From Pegea sp. RAD2-039 (Eukaryota; Chordata; Thaliacea; Salpida; Salpidae), in contig JAQGEQ010000084.1 in NCBI GenBank assembly GCA_034620365.1, positions 1,612,001-1,676,000 on the forward strand: DNA of 64,000 bases. Direction: 5' to 3'. The notes beneath the pieces were generated by a model. It saw only the letters and a list, made by a program, of their open reading frames with translations. It made no database searches and was not told the DNA's origin. Shown here in pieces: positions 1-10,263 of the stretch. Within the stretch, counting starts at the first letter, position 1, and every line of letters begins with the position of its first letter. The translations under genes were made by a program, and so were the position numbers.

Positions 1-2095
1 ACAAGGTGTTAAACAATTTTAGTGTTGCTTAAGTAGAAATCAGATGAAATTCGGTTAAAGTATCAGGGTTTATTTATTTAAGGGTAGGAATATTTGTCTA
101 GCTAGCTTTAGTTGTCTAGACTGGTGTCACTAATCAGCAGACCCTCAAGAAGATTGAAGAGTAATTGAGTTATTACTCATAAGTTTGGAATTGTCGGCAA
201 AAATCATTAAATTTCCAGAACTGTTTAGAGTTAAAGAACAGTATACAATATTATTGATATATACATCAAAGAAAAGAAAGCCAATTGTACCTGCTTCAGG
301 AAGACCTGCAAACCTGGTAAGTGAGTTATTGATGATGATTTGCCTTTGTCATTTTTGAAAATTCGCTTAATCTAATATATTAGAGTTGGGTTAAAATTAA
401 ACTGTCTTGGAGTTTTTATCAAATTTTTCAAATCAAAATTCTTAAGAAATTATGCATAAATGACATTAGTAGTCATTCATTATTACACATTAATTGACTA
501 TTTGCTAAGAAACATAGCCATTAGTAGAAACAGCTGATCACCAGAGAATCTTTGAAGGGGTTTTTAAAGTAAGAGTCTAAAGTAGTATTCAAGAAATAAA
601 ATAAGGATGAAGATGAGCCAGAATTTTTTTTAAACAATTAGCTCGAAAGGTTCGACATTTGCTGCTTGTGAGAAAAATTGGTTGGTTATTAAATACTTCA
701 AAAAATCTAACTTATGACGTAAGCAGAAATCGTATCACTGTACGCCAGAAGTATTGATGAAAATGAGCACAGTTATGTGACAAGAATAAATCTTTATATA
801 ATAAATTCTTGATTTCAATATTGCAAACTGTCATCTAAATTTACACCGCCCACTAAACGCAATTAAAGTGCAAATTAGTGTATCCTATACCTACCATTAT
901 AGTGCTTATAAAGCATATATAGAGTGTTATAAATATTTGTATTGTTATTTTATTTCAATAAACAAATTTATAAGAAGATTAATTTCTTTTGGAAGAAAAG
1001 ACTGCTGTTAGAGGTCTCACATTTTTTGTATAATTTTTGCTACCTACGTGGAAGCTACTTCGCCCAGTACATGCCAATCAAAATATTCTTTCTATATTCA
1101 GTTTCAATTTCTTCTTTCTTTTTTTTCATAATTCTTTTATAGTTTGTATTTAAATAAATTGTTGTTTTTTTATTAATCTTTTTTTTATGTAATTAATTTT
1201 TAATTTAATTTTTACCAACTTCGGTCAACAGTTTATAAATTAGGAATATCTTTCAGAAACATTTTTTTTCTTTATTTAAGTATAATTTTACAAATGTTTA
1301 ATTTATAAAGTTTCTTTGATATTTTGATGCAAATTTGAATCTTAATTATTTTTCTAATATTTTTAAGAACCTGGGTAAAAATTGACCATAACAATTTTCA
1401 AGTTTAATAAACGTTTTTTAATTGTATTTCTTTCTATAAAAGTGATATTTAAAAAAAAGTTTTTCTTGTTTTAGTTTAATAACTAATTAAGTTAATTAAG
1501 TTTGATTTCTCTGTTTTAAATAATGTTTTATCACTTCAGCTACATTACAGAATGTTTTTATCTTTTTATATAACATTTTTTTGTACTATTATGAAGTTTT
1601 TTAGATTTATAAAAATTTATATTTAATCTTGTTTGTTTTAGTTTCAAGTAATTTAAATATTAAAGTATTATTATATGATTTTAAATACTATATTATGATA
1701 TATTAAGCTGTTTATTTATCTAAAACATACTTAAGTAGAATTTATAAAATCAAACTTTAACATTTGTATGCAACATTATATGCCCCAAGATTCTACTATA
1801 TTATTGAGTTTGGGACTTTGTTCCTGAATCCATCACTATAACAGGCTCTTTGACTTCTTTTAAAATAAAGTTAATAAATATGATTTAAGCAACTTTGTTG
1901 ACAAGTGATTACTTAATATTATATCTATGCTTTTGTAGTGTTTCTTTTTTATATCTTATATTGAAATGTTGTTGAACTGTTAGTTGTCTGTATGATTATT
2001 TATAACCATATATTAAATAAATAAATAGAAAAATTTTAATAAAATTATTTTTAAAAATAAATGAATTTTTTCAGATTTCTTTTTAATTGACAAAA
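1..2095. other. AT-rich stretch upstream of ELP4, no confirmed gene
   Basis: Very AT-rich with many stops in all frames. The only coding-like piece is a plus-strand open segment at about 155-319. It ends at a good donor (gtaagt) and has an internal acceptor-like tttccag, but it has no recognisable family signature (see findings). An acceptor-like tttttcag ends at 2074, just upstream of ELP4. Confidence 0.6.
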
Positions 2096-3166
2096 ATGAG
2101 TTCAAAAAATTCTATTTCTGTCATTAAAAAACCTTTAAAAAAGCAAAGTTTTAAAATTCCTGGAACCCATCCTTCTATTTATAATAGTCTTCTTCTTACA
2201 TCAACTGGGGTTCCTTCTTTTGATTCAATTTTAGGAGGAGGCTTACCAATTGGGAGTATTTTATTAATTGAAGAAGATATCAATAAGAGATTTTCAACGA
2301 TCCTGTCCAAATACTTTCTTGCTGAAGGTGTTGCCTCTGAACATGATATTTGTGTCACAAAAGAAAATGTGGATCAGCTCTCTTTGTTTTCTGATCTTCC
2401 AAAATTGATTCCAAAAGATATTGAAGTAAAGACAAAGAAGAAAGAAGAAATGAAAATTGCTTTTAGATATCAGGGCAATTATTCAGCAACTCAAAAATCA
2501 ATCAGCAATGTTTCAAAACATAATCATTATTATGATATAACATCAAAAATGGATTTGATTATGTTAGATTCTTGTGATAAATCTGAAATAATTTTAGAGG
2601 AATTTATTCCTTCATGCTGGGAAGAAGAAGACCTTTTCAGATTCACTTTAACAGCTTTGAAAGATAAATTAACAAAGTATTCAGTCCCAGATAAGATTGA
2701 AGAAGATACAAAATTAAATGTGATGAGGATTGTGATACCATCTTTTGGATCACCATACTGGTGTTTGAATAATATGGCCAACGTCTATCGGATGTCAAGG
2801 TTTCTTTATTGCTTAAGGGGAGTTATTCGAAACAAGCTAGCTGTTTGTTATATTACATTACCATCTCACTTGTACTCTGAAGCAAGTTGTAAAATCATCA
2901 CACAATCATGTGATTGTAGCATCAAGCTAAAGTCATTTGCTGGTGAAAAATCAAACCCTTTGTTTAAACAATATCATGGTTTATTTGAGATCAAAAAACT
3001 CCCATGTCTTAATTCCCTTCTTCCTTACATCCCTCAATCTTTAGATCTTGCTTTTGAGTTAAAAAGAACAAAATTTGTGATAGAAAATCTTCATCTTCCG
3101 GCAGACATCTCAGAAACTGCCAGTCGATCTTCTAGTGAATGTGGAAGCAAAAGTTTAGAGTTTTAG
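2096..3166 (+). CDS. ELP4: Elongator complex protein 4, intronless
   Basis: The encoded protein has 356 residues. ELP4 is a subunit of the Elp4-6 hexamer of Elongator, which supports modification of wobble uridines in tRNA. It has a RecA-like fold with a degenerate P-loop. Seen here: the N-terminal block STGVPSFDSILGGGLPIGS near residue 36, followed by LLIEED and then KYFLAEG, the central HYYD motif, FLYCLRGVIRN, and the C-terminal block FVIENLHLPADISETASRSS. These match animal ELP4 in order and spacing. Human ELP4 is somewhat longer. The start is the ATG at 2096 (context caaaaATGa). The frame extends upstream only through a TTG. An intron-type acceptor (attttttcag) ends 21 nt before the ATG. 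The whole gene is a single exon, unlike most neighbours. Seryl-tRNA synthetase starts 129 bp after the stop. Confidence 0.95.
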   Translation: MSSKNSISVIKKPLKKQSFKIPGTHPSIYNSLLLTSTGVPSFDSILGGGLPIGSILLIEEDINKRFSTILSKYFLAEGVASEHDICVTKENVDQLSLFSDLPKLIPKDIEVKTKKKEEMKIAFRYQGNYSATQKSISNVSKHNHYYDITSKMDLIMLDSCDKSEIILEEFIPSCWEEEDLFRFTLTALKDKLTKYSVPDKIEEDTKLNVMRIVIPSFGSPYWCLNNMANVYRMSRFLYCLRGVIRNKLAVCYITLPSHLYSEASCKIITQSCDCSIKLKSFAGEKSNPLFKQYHGLFEIKKLPCLNSLLPYIPQSLDLAFELKRTKFVIENLHLPADISETASRSSSECGSKSLEF

Positions 3167-3295
3167 ATGAAATTAAAGCAACATCTCTTTTTTTTTGAAT
3201 ATTTGTAATTTTTGTGTCTATTTCTTTCAAAGTTTCAAATATTATTTGTAAATTTCTGAATATCTTTTTACTGAATGTTTACAGAAACTGCAAAA

Positions 3296-5372
3296 ATGGT
3301 TTTAGATTTAGACTTATTTCGTGATGACAAAGGCGGCTGTTTAAAGAAAGTGATTGATAACCAAAAGAAGAGATTTAGTGATGTCAAGTTGGTTGAAAAT
3401 GTCGTTGAAAGTGACAACTCATGGCGTAAATGTAAGCAGCACCTTTCAAATAACGCCTCATTTAAACCACGCCATCTACAGGTCGTTTTTCATTGGATAA
3501 TTTGAATAAAATGAAGAACCTTTGTAGCAAATCGATTGGTTTAAAAATGAAGAAGAAAGAGCCAATTGGGAGCGATGATTCTCTTCCAGAAGATCTTCCA
3601 GATCTTCAATCTTTAACAGCAGATGTTTTAAACGTGAGAGATCTTCAAATCTTATTCAATATCTTCACTTTTCTTTAAACAGAAACTTTCTGTGACTCAA
3701 ATCAAAAAAGTGCGAGCCAAAGTTGAAGAGGAAGTAATCTCATGTAATGAAGAGCTCCAAAAACTTGATGAGTTTCGATCTTTTAACCTCCGTGAGATTG
3801 GAAACCTCATCCATGATTCCGTACCCATTAGTAATGATGAGGTAAGCGCTCTTCTACCCTCTAGTGATCACTTATTTCAATTTGTACATCTAGGATGCTG
3901 ATAACAAAGTTGAACGAACATTTGGTGACTGCACAACAAATTTTAAGTATTCTCATGTAGATTTAGTTGTCATGGTCGATGGTTTCGAAGGTGAAAAGGG
4001 CGCTGTAGTCGCTGGAAGTCGTGGTTACTTCTTGAAAGGTAACTATTATTCATGTTGAGTTTTAGAGTATTCAAACCTTGGAATGTTTAGGACCTTTGGT
4101 GTTCTTGGAACAAGCTCTTATGTCTTTTTCAATGAGACTCCTTGGAGAAAAGGGATACACTCCACTGGTTCCTCCATATTTTATGAAAAAGGAGATCATG
4201 CAAGAAGTTGCTCAATTGAGTCAATTCGATGAAGAACTTTATAAGGTAGATCCTTTACTTGATGCTCCTGGTTTTTAAGTGAACTTTTTGGGGGTACTTT
4301 TCAGCAATTTTAACTTTATTTTGTCCATTTTCAAAGCTATTTTGGACTCTCTATAACCCCCTTTCATCCTCTGAAACCGCCTCTAACTCTTTAGCAATTT
4401 ACAGGTAGTCGGTAAAGGAAGTGAAAAACCCGAAGATAAACTGACAGATGAGAAATATCTGATCGCCACAAGCGAGCAACCGATTGCTGCCTTTCATCGC
4501 GACGAATGGTTAAGTCCCGACTTGTTGCCCCTTAAATATGCCGGACAGTCTGTCTGCTTCCGTCAAGAAGTTGGGTCACATGGTCGCGATACACGCGGTA
4601 TCTTTCGCGTTCATCAATTCAACAAAGTAACAACCAATCAGCGTCAATCAGTAGCTTCTCCGTAACCACGTGACTTGCAGATCGAACAATTCGTCTATTC
4701 ATCTCCTGAAAGCTCTTGGGAAGCGTTTGATGAGATGATTTCGACTGCTGAAAACTTTTATCAAGTAACTGATCATCCGTGTGCATCCAACCATGACTAA
4801 CAGATGATCTGTTTCAGTTACTGGGAATCCCCTATCGAGTCATTAACATCGTGTCAGGTGCTTTGAATAATGCAGCTTCGAAAAAGCTCGATTTAGAAGC
4901 GTGGTTCCCCGGATCTAAATCTTTCAGAGAACTGGTTTCTTGTTCCAACTGTCTCGATTATCAAGCGCGAAGACTTCGCGTTCGATATGGACAAACTAAA
5001 AAGATGATGGACAAGGTTATTGATGGTCTTTTTACTATCTCCAGCATCTAATTGGTTTGATTTCAGGCAGAATATGTTCACATGTTGAACGCAACCATGT
5101 GTGCCACCACTCGAGTGATATGTGCTATTTTAGAGAATTATCAAGTTGTTGAAGGTGATGAGCAAGGAATCGTTGTACCAAAAGCACTTCGCGATTTCAT
5201 GCCATCAAGTGATTTGTTCTTATTTGTTACTCGATTGCTGATTGGTTGATTTGTAGAATATCGAGATTTGATCCCATTTGTCAAATCAGCTCCCATTGAT
5301 GAAGATGATAAAAAGAAGAAGAAAAAGTCGAAAAAAATTGAAGATGGAATGAAAGATGTTAAATTGAATTAA
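3296..5372 (+). CDS. SARS1: Cytosolic seryl-tRNA synthetase, 10 exons
   Basis: Charges tRNA-Ser with serine in the cytosol. Exons: 3296-3431, 3482-3633, 3683-3841, 3894-4038, 4091-4245, 4405-4626, 4681-4764, 4818-5015, 5067-5208, 5257-5372, giving 502 residues (human 514). The start MVLDLDLFR is the conserved eukaryotic N-terminus. The N-terminal tRNA-binding coiled-coil arm is followed by [21 protein letters not shown]. Class II motif 2 is visible around [20 protein letters not shown], motif 3 around [19 protein letters not shown], and [19 protein letters not shown] is also intact. The tail is lysine-rich ([11 protein letters not shown]), resembling the basic nuclear-localising extension of vertebrate SerRS. 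Eight of nine introns are about 48-54 nt; one is 159 nt. GC content is higher than in the neighbours. An acceptor (tgtttacag) ends 11 nt before the ATG. AATAAA lies near 5445. Confidence 0.97.
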
Positions 5373-6096
5373 CCGTCCCTGGCTACCGTGGTCATGTGGT
5401 TACTGGGCTGACCTACTTTTTGAGGTCAACGTTTTGGTGTCATCAATAAATTATCATTGTATCATCTTCTTGTATATTAAAGAATTCCATCCTTAAAATG
5501 ACATTTTTACAAACTAACCAAAGTTAATATTGATCAGAACTTTGTGACTTAAATAATATGATGGGTTTCTTCAAATGATAAGAACAGATTTCTTTTATTA
5601 TAAACAAAGAACAACTGAGAAATGTTGTATCTACCAGCAACCACTCAGTAATTATCACAATTCTACTTTTCCTACGCGCATATGCCCATTTTGTCACTTA
5701 AAGTTACCTGTGCCGTGTAGTACTCTTTTATTATATAGTTACAATCTATTACAATCCTCAAACTAGTATACTAAATCAAGAGATTAGAAATTCTATAAAC
5801 TTTGTTGATGATGTGGTACGGGCTATAAAAGTAATTTGATGTTTGCTTTAATACCTTATTTTCTTCTGATGTATCAAAGTATTTACAGTTATAAGTTAAC
5901 TTCTAACCATATTAAATCGGACAAATTATTTTAATTGTCTCAACTATCCTATTTTGTAAGAAGTTTTTTCGACAGGATTGGAATTAGATACATTTATAAA
6001 CAGAGTCTACACTATCTAAATAAACAAACTTTTATTTGCTTATAAACCAAATAAAAACAACTTCAAAAAATTTATTATTTTTCTAAAGTTGAAAGC
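5373..6096. other. Spacer between SARS1 and tRNA-Thr
   Basis: Contains the SARS1 3' UTR with an AATAAA near 5445. The rest has no coding or RNA signal that I can support. Confidence 0.6.
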
Positions 6097-6100
6097 AAAA
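6097..6100 (-). terminator. RNA polymerase III T-run after tRNA-Thr
   Basis: On the minus strand the mature tRNA 3' end is followed after about 7 nt by TTTT, the usual minimal Pol III terminator in animals. Confidence 0.7.
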
Positions 6101-6107
6101 GTCAACT

Positions 6108-6179
6108 GCCTCCAGAGAGAATCGAACTCTCGACCCCTGGTTTACAAGACCAGTGCTCTAACCCCTGAGCTATGGAGGC
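6108..6179 (-). tRNA. tRNA-Thr (anticodon TGT)
   Basis: A 72-nt cloverleaf with all stems intact and no intron. The acceptor stem GCCTCCA/TGGAGGC pairs over 7 bp. The D arm contains TAGCTCAGGGGTTAGAGCA. The anticodon stem CTGGT/ACCAG encloses the loop CTTGTAA, so the anticodon is TGT and reads ACA. The T stem GAGAG/CTCTC carries loop TTCGATT. Internal A and B boxes are present (TAGCTCAGG and GTTCGATTC). The sequence is very close to vertebrate tRNA-Thr-TGT, and nothing suggests a pseudogene. Confidence 0.97.
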
Positions 6180-7879
6180 TGATATTCTTGTTTATTACAT
6201 TATAATAAAATTTGTGAAAGTAGTTTGTTGTTATTTTGTCAAATTCAGTAACTTCGACATCGGTTTGTGCAAAATCGTGGATTGAAAAGTTTTAAGGATT
6301 TTACAATCATATTCAGAACTAAAAACTATCATATACGTTAAAAAAATTTCTGGAAAGATTTACTTTGAAAGTCTCACCATAGTGAGGTTTCTATTAAAGG
6401 TTTATATCAAAATCACTCAGATCGGATCTCCTCCCTCCAGCTCTCATTATAGAAAGATAGAACAGTCATCATGAAGTAAGATCAAAAGATCCTCCATCAA
6501 CCTTCCTGCTCAGAAGGAGATCCCAATCCTCATCATCGTGATTGGTCTGCCGCCATGATTAAATGACGTAGTCAAGATACATCCTTTAGAAATGATCCCT
6601 AAAAGTATGATCTTAACTAAACCACTCAGTACGACGCATTATATGTAAAAACATAAGTTTAGAGTTTGTGGGTGCTCGTGACGTCAAAAAACGAAACTAA
6701 ACAATAAATACTTTCAACCGTAATTTATTACGTTTTTTATCTTTTTAAATGACTTCGTTATGTTGCTTTTATTAATTATCATTAAATTTAGTATATCTCT
6801 ATACAATTTTATTCAATTTTTTTATAAAGTATAAGTCTTAGGACAAAAAATCTTTTATATGAAACATTATATGTATTATACAAACATTTCTTACAACCAT
6901 ATAAAATCGCAAAATATTGAAAAATTATATTCTAAGATTTATCAGAAAATTTAAAAAAGTTATCAAAATGTTTGTTAGTTGATGATTATTTTGGTAGTCA
7001 CTTCAGATTTGTCTAGATTTTATTATAAGAGCAAGTTTGTAAGTAAATACAAGTTTTATAAGTAAGAAATAAATGAAAATTGTATAGCATTAATTTTGAC
7101 TCGATATTTGTAACAAATAACAATGGCAGATAACATCATGTTAAAAATAAAACATTCATTAAATTTATAAATATCAATCATAATCCAATATTTATTAAAA
7201 AGCATCTAATTAATCTTCCAGAAGAATAAAAGAAATAATAATAAACTGTTTAGAACTAAATATCCCAAATTATTAACAAAATTGTTATAAAAAGTTACAG
7301 AAAATATTGTAGAGTAGATAACCAAATATATTCCCCGCACTTTATTCAAAATTATTTTTTGTTTATCATTTTTATCATGAGTTGGTCTACTATAAACTTT
7401 TAATGCTTAATTCACAACTTTACGTTTAAAATATCAGAAAACTGTAATCAATACTGAAACTATAAGAAAAGTGCTTTCATACATTTTTCTTTTGAGCTCA
7501 TACAAAATCTGAAGACTCAATGTAGATTTCAGAAACTTCTACAATAGAAAAATCTTCTTATAGAAAAATAAACAACTGTTAAGAAATTATGAAAGCCTCT
7601 TAATGAAAAAGTATAACTTGGAATTAAATTTCAACTTATTTATCATCATTTTCGTTGAAAAGTTTTCTAATTTTGTTTGTTACTTTTTTAAAAGTTATAC
7701 GAGACTTTTTTAACAGATACTGTGCACTAAACTACTTTTGTAAGTTGACAACATCAAATACCTACTACAAAGAAATTTGTAAATTTGTTTTATTAAAACA
7801 AATAAATAAAAAGAGCCGTAAAAGCAGTTGTATCACCATTCTATTGTCTAATGCTATTTAATTCATGATTTGAAGTTTA
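6180..7879. other. Intergenic, no gene recognised
   Basis: Mostly AT-rich with no plausible exons. A locally less AT-rich patch at about 6410-6600 contains CCAAT-box-like attgg and gccgccatg. A perfect CRE palindrome TGACGTCA lies at 6679-6686. Either could be regulatory, but nothing ties them to a transcript. Confidence 0.5.
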
Positions 7880-8893
7880 CTTATTTCTTTCAATAAATGC
7901 AAAGGAGGGTGTCTGAAATGAGCACCTCTCGCTAACACACATTCTCACAAACATTACTTAATAAGTTAAAAATAAAAAAGCAAAAGATGTAACATCACAA
8001 ATAACACTTATTAAGTTAGAAATATGGAAAGCAAAAAATCGTAATACATGACATTTCAGTAGTCCTCAAAGCATATAACAGTGAACAATTACATAAAATG
8101 TTAATAATATAAAAAATAAAAAAAAATCACAATTTAGAAATGACAATGTAATGTAATATTAAGACGGTTCAACTTCTGCTTGAAAAAGACGAGTGATTCT
8201 GACATGACAATGTCTGATGGCAGCTGGTTCCAAGTACTAATTGTGTGGTATGATAAGAAATTCAATCTGATTAATGTACCGCGTGGTATGGGCTTATTAA
8301 GATGTAATATGTGTAGTCTGAGTTGATATAACTCGAAAGAAGGACTAATAGAATAGAAATCATCGAATTTAAGGTCAATTAAATTTTAGATAATTTTAAA
8401 AATAAGAATTGAGTCGTATTTAATCCGTCGAATTTCCAAAGTATATAAATTTATGAAGCTGGGACGATTTTTATAACTATTGTATCTAATATTAAGTTTA
8501 CTGCACACCAATTTCATAAATGTTGCCTGAACTGATTCACTTTTGTGATATCACCAACTTGATATGACATCCATGTACTGACATCGTACTCAAGAATTGG
8601 ATATACGCACAATTTGAAGAGATTGAGAAAAAAGTATTGATCCTTAGAATTAAAGTTCTTTTTAATAAGGTAGACAAGGTTGATTGATTTTCAAAAATTT
8701 TATGCCATTTAAAGTCAGATGATAGGGTTGGGCCAAGATCTAGGACCGAAGATATTCGTTGAATAATAAATCCATTGGTGGAGTTTTGGTTTAAGGAATT
8801 TGCAGCTGGTTTACGGGAGAAAGTTATAAGTTCAAACTTTATGGGTTGAATTTTGAGCTGCCAGTTCATAGACCAGTTTTCAGCAGATATATA
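7880..8893 (-). mobile_element. 5'-truncated non-LTR retrotransposon (family 1), copy 1
   Basis: Minus-strand reading gives the C-terminal part of a LINE reverse transcriptase with several stops and shifts. In order: WQLKIQPIKFELITFSRK (the usual W-L-I-N-P-K-C-x-T-F block), SSVLDLGPTLSSDFKWHKI, then ESVQATFMKLVCSKL, the SYKNRPSF/LEIRR region, and WNQLPSDIVMSESL near the end. The 3' end lies at low coordinates and finishes in an ATTGAAAGAAATAA-type tail. The 5' side is cut off at a short TA run near 8893. Jockey/CR1-like architecture is inferred. It is a dead copy, sharing its 3' UTR with the remnants at 43995 and 60909. Confidence 0.85.
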
Positions 8894-8895
8894 TA

Positions 8896-10263
8896 TATAG
8901 ATTCAGCTATACAACTAGTAATTTAGTGTGCAACTTTTGAGATAAAGAAAAAAACAGATTTTAAGAAATGGGAACAAATGATATTTTTCATTGCTTAATA
9001 GAACTACACATACTTTGCACGAAGCTAGAAATTATCTTTTTCGTTTATTTATTTTGATTTTAAAATATATTTTTAGTTAATTTTAATTTAATAACAATTT
9101 AATTCTAGTTTTAATTGTAGATAGTTTTTTAGTTTAGTTGTTCTTTCTTAGATAAAGAATGTTTGTTGACAACTTTTAGATACATGAAATTATGTTTATT
9201 ATACTGTTTCATATAATTACAGATGTTTTTGAGACAGTAAATTGTCAATTATTAAAAATTGTTAAAGTTAAAAATCACTTAAAAGATATGTTTATTTTTA
9301 ATTTGTCTATTTCTTGTAGACAATTTAAAGGTGAAGCTAATTGAAATAATAGATAGAAAAAAAACATTAAATTAAAATATAATCTTCACAAACAACTGTT
9401 CTCTTTTTATACTTACAAAGCAAATTATCTAAAAATAATTTGTTGATATTACTGGTGAATAGCTGACTTAATACGTAATTAATAAAAAATCAAGCATAAT
9501 AAAAAATGTCCAATTTCGTCAGCTACTCGTGCCTAATTCAATGGTGGTATCTCGTGTAATAATTCTGGAAAAAATTTTATTGCTTGTTGGGTTTTTATGT
9601 TTTTGTTAACAACTTTTAGTCGATGTCTAAAGGTTGACCTAAAGATTATTTATCAGCTTTTAAATATTTTGTGTAGAAATACCAAATTGAAAAGTTAATC
9701 AGTTGTTTAAATTTTAACATTTTCTTTTTCAGTATAATTAGATTTAATTTCAAATTAATGCAAATATTGAGAATTGATAAAAGTTCTAGTATATAGCCTT
9801 TAATTATTAATCATCCTACTTATTAAAAAATATATTTTGTTAGTCAATGTAATTTCTCAATTTATTAAAAATTGTTTTTTTAAATATTAACTTAATAGCT
9901 GGGAGAGCTAACAAAAGTAAACTTACTTTTAATTAAAATAATTTTTATTTGTAACAACAACTTTTGTGATATTTGTTGGTACACATACATTTAAAATCTT
10001 TTTCTATGTTTTTTTAAATAATTTTTTTTTAAGGTCAAAGAAATTATATGTCCTTTATATGCTGTAAACCTTATTTTTATATGGTTTTATTACGGAAGTT
10101 TTTAAACTGAATTACAATTTAATTATGACTTTAGTTATGTTAAGTCTTCCTTACAGTATAAGAATTTATACTTTATATAAACTGATGTTATATTTAAATA
10201 TAAATTAAATTTGTTTAGTTATGATAAAGTATAAACATTAATAATTTTTATATTTTTCAAAGT
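8896..10263. other. Intergenic, nothing recognised
   Basis: AT-rich, stop-dense sequence between the LINE remnant and UTP4. An acceptor-like tatttttcaaag ends at 10262, one base before the UTP4 start codon. Confidence 0.6.

Noticed and set aside
6679..6686. CRE palindrome TGACGTCA as a promoter element
   Set aside because: No transcript start or gene is within reach, and a single 8-mer is weak evidence, so it is only mentioned in the intergenic entry.
8537..8869. 110-codon minus-strand frame as a host gene
   Set aside because: Its blocks are those of a LINE reverse transcriptase C-terminus, and the copy is 5'-truncated with disruptions.
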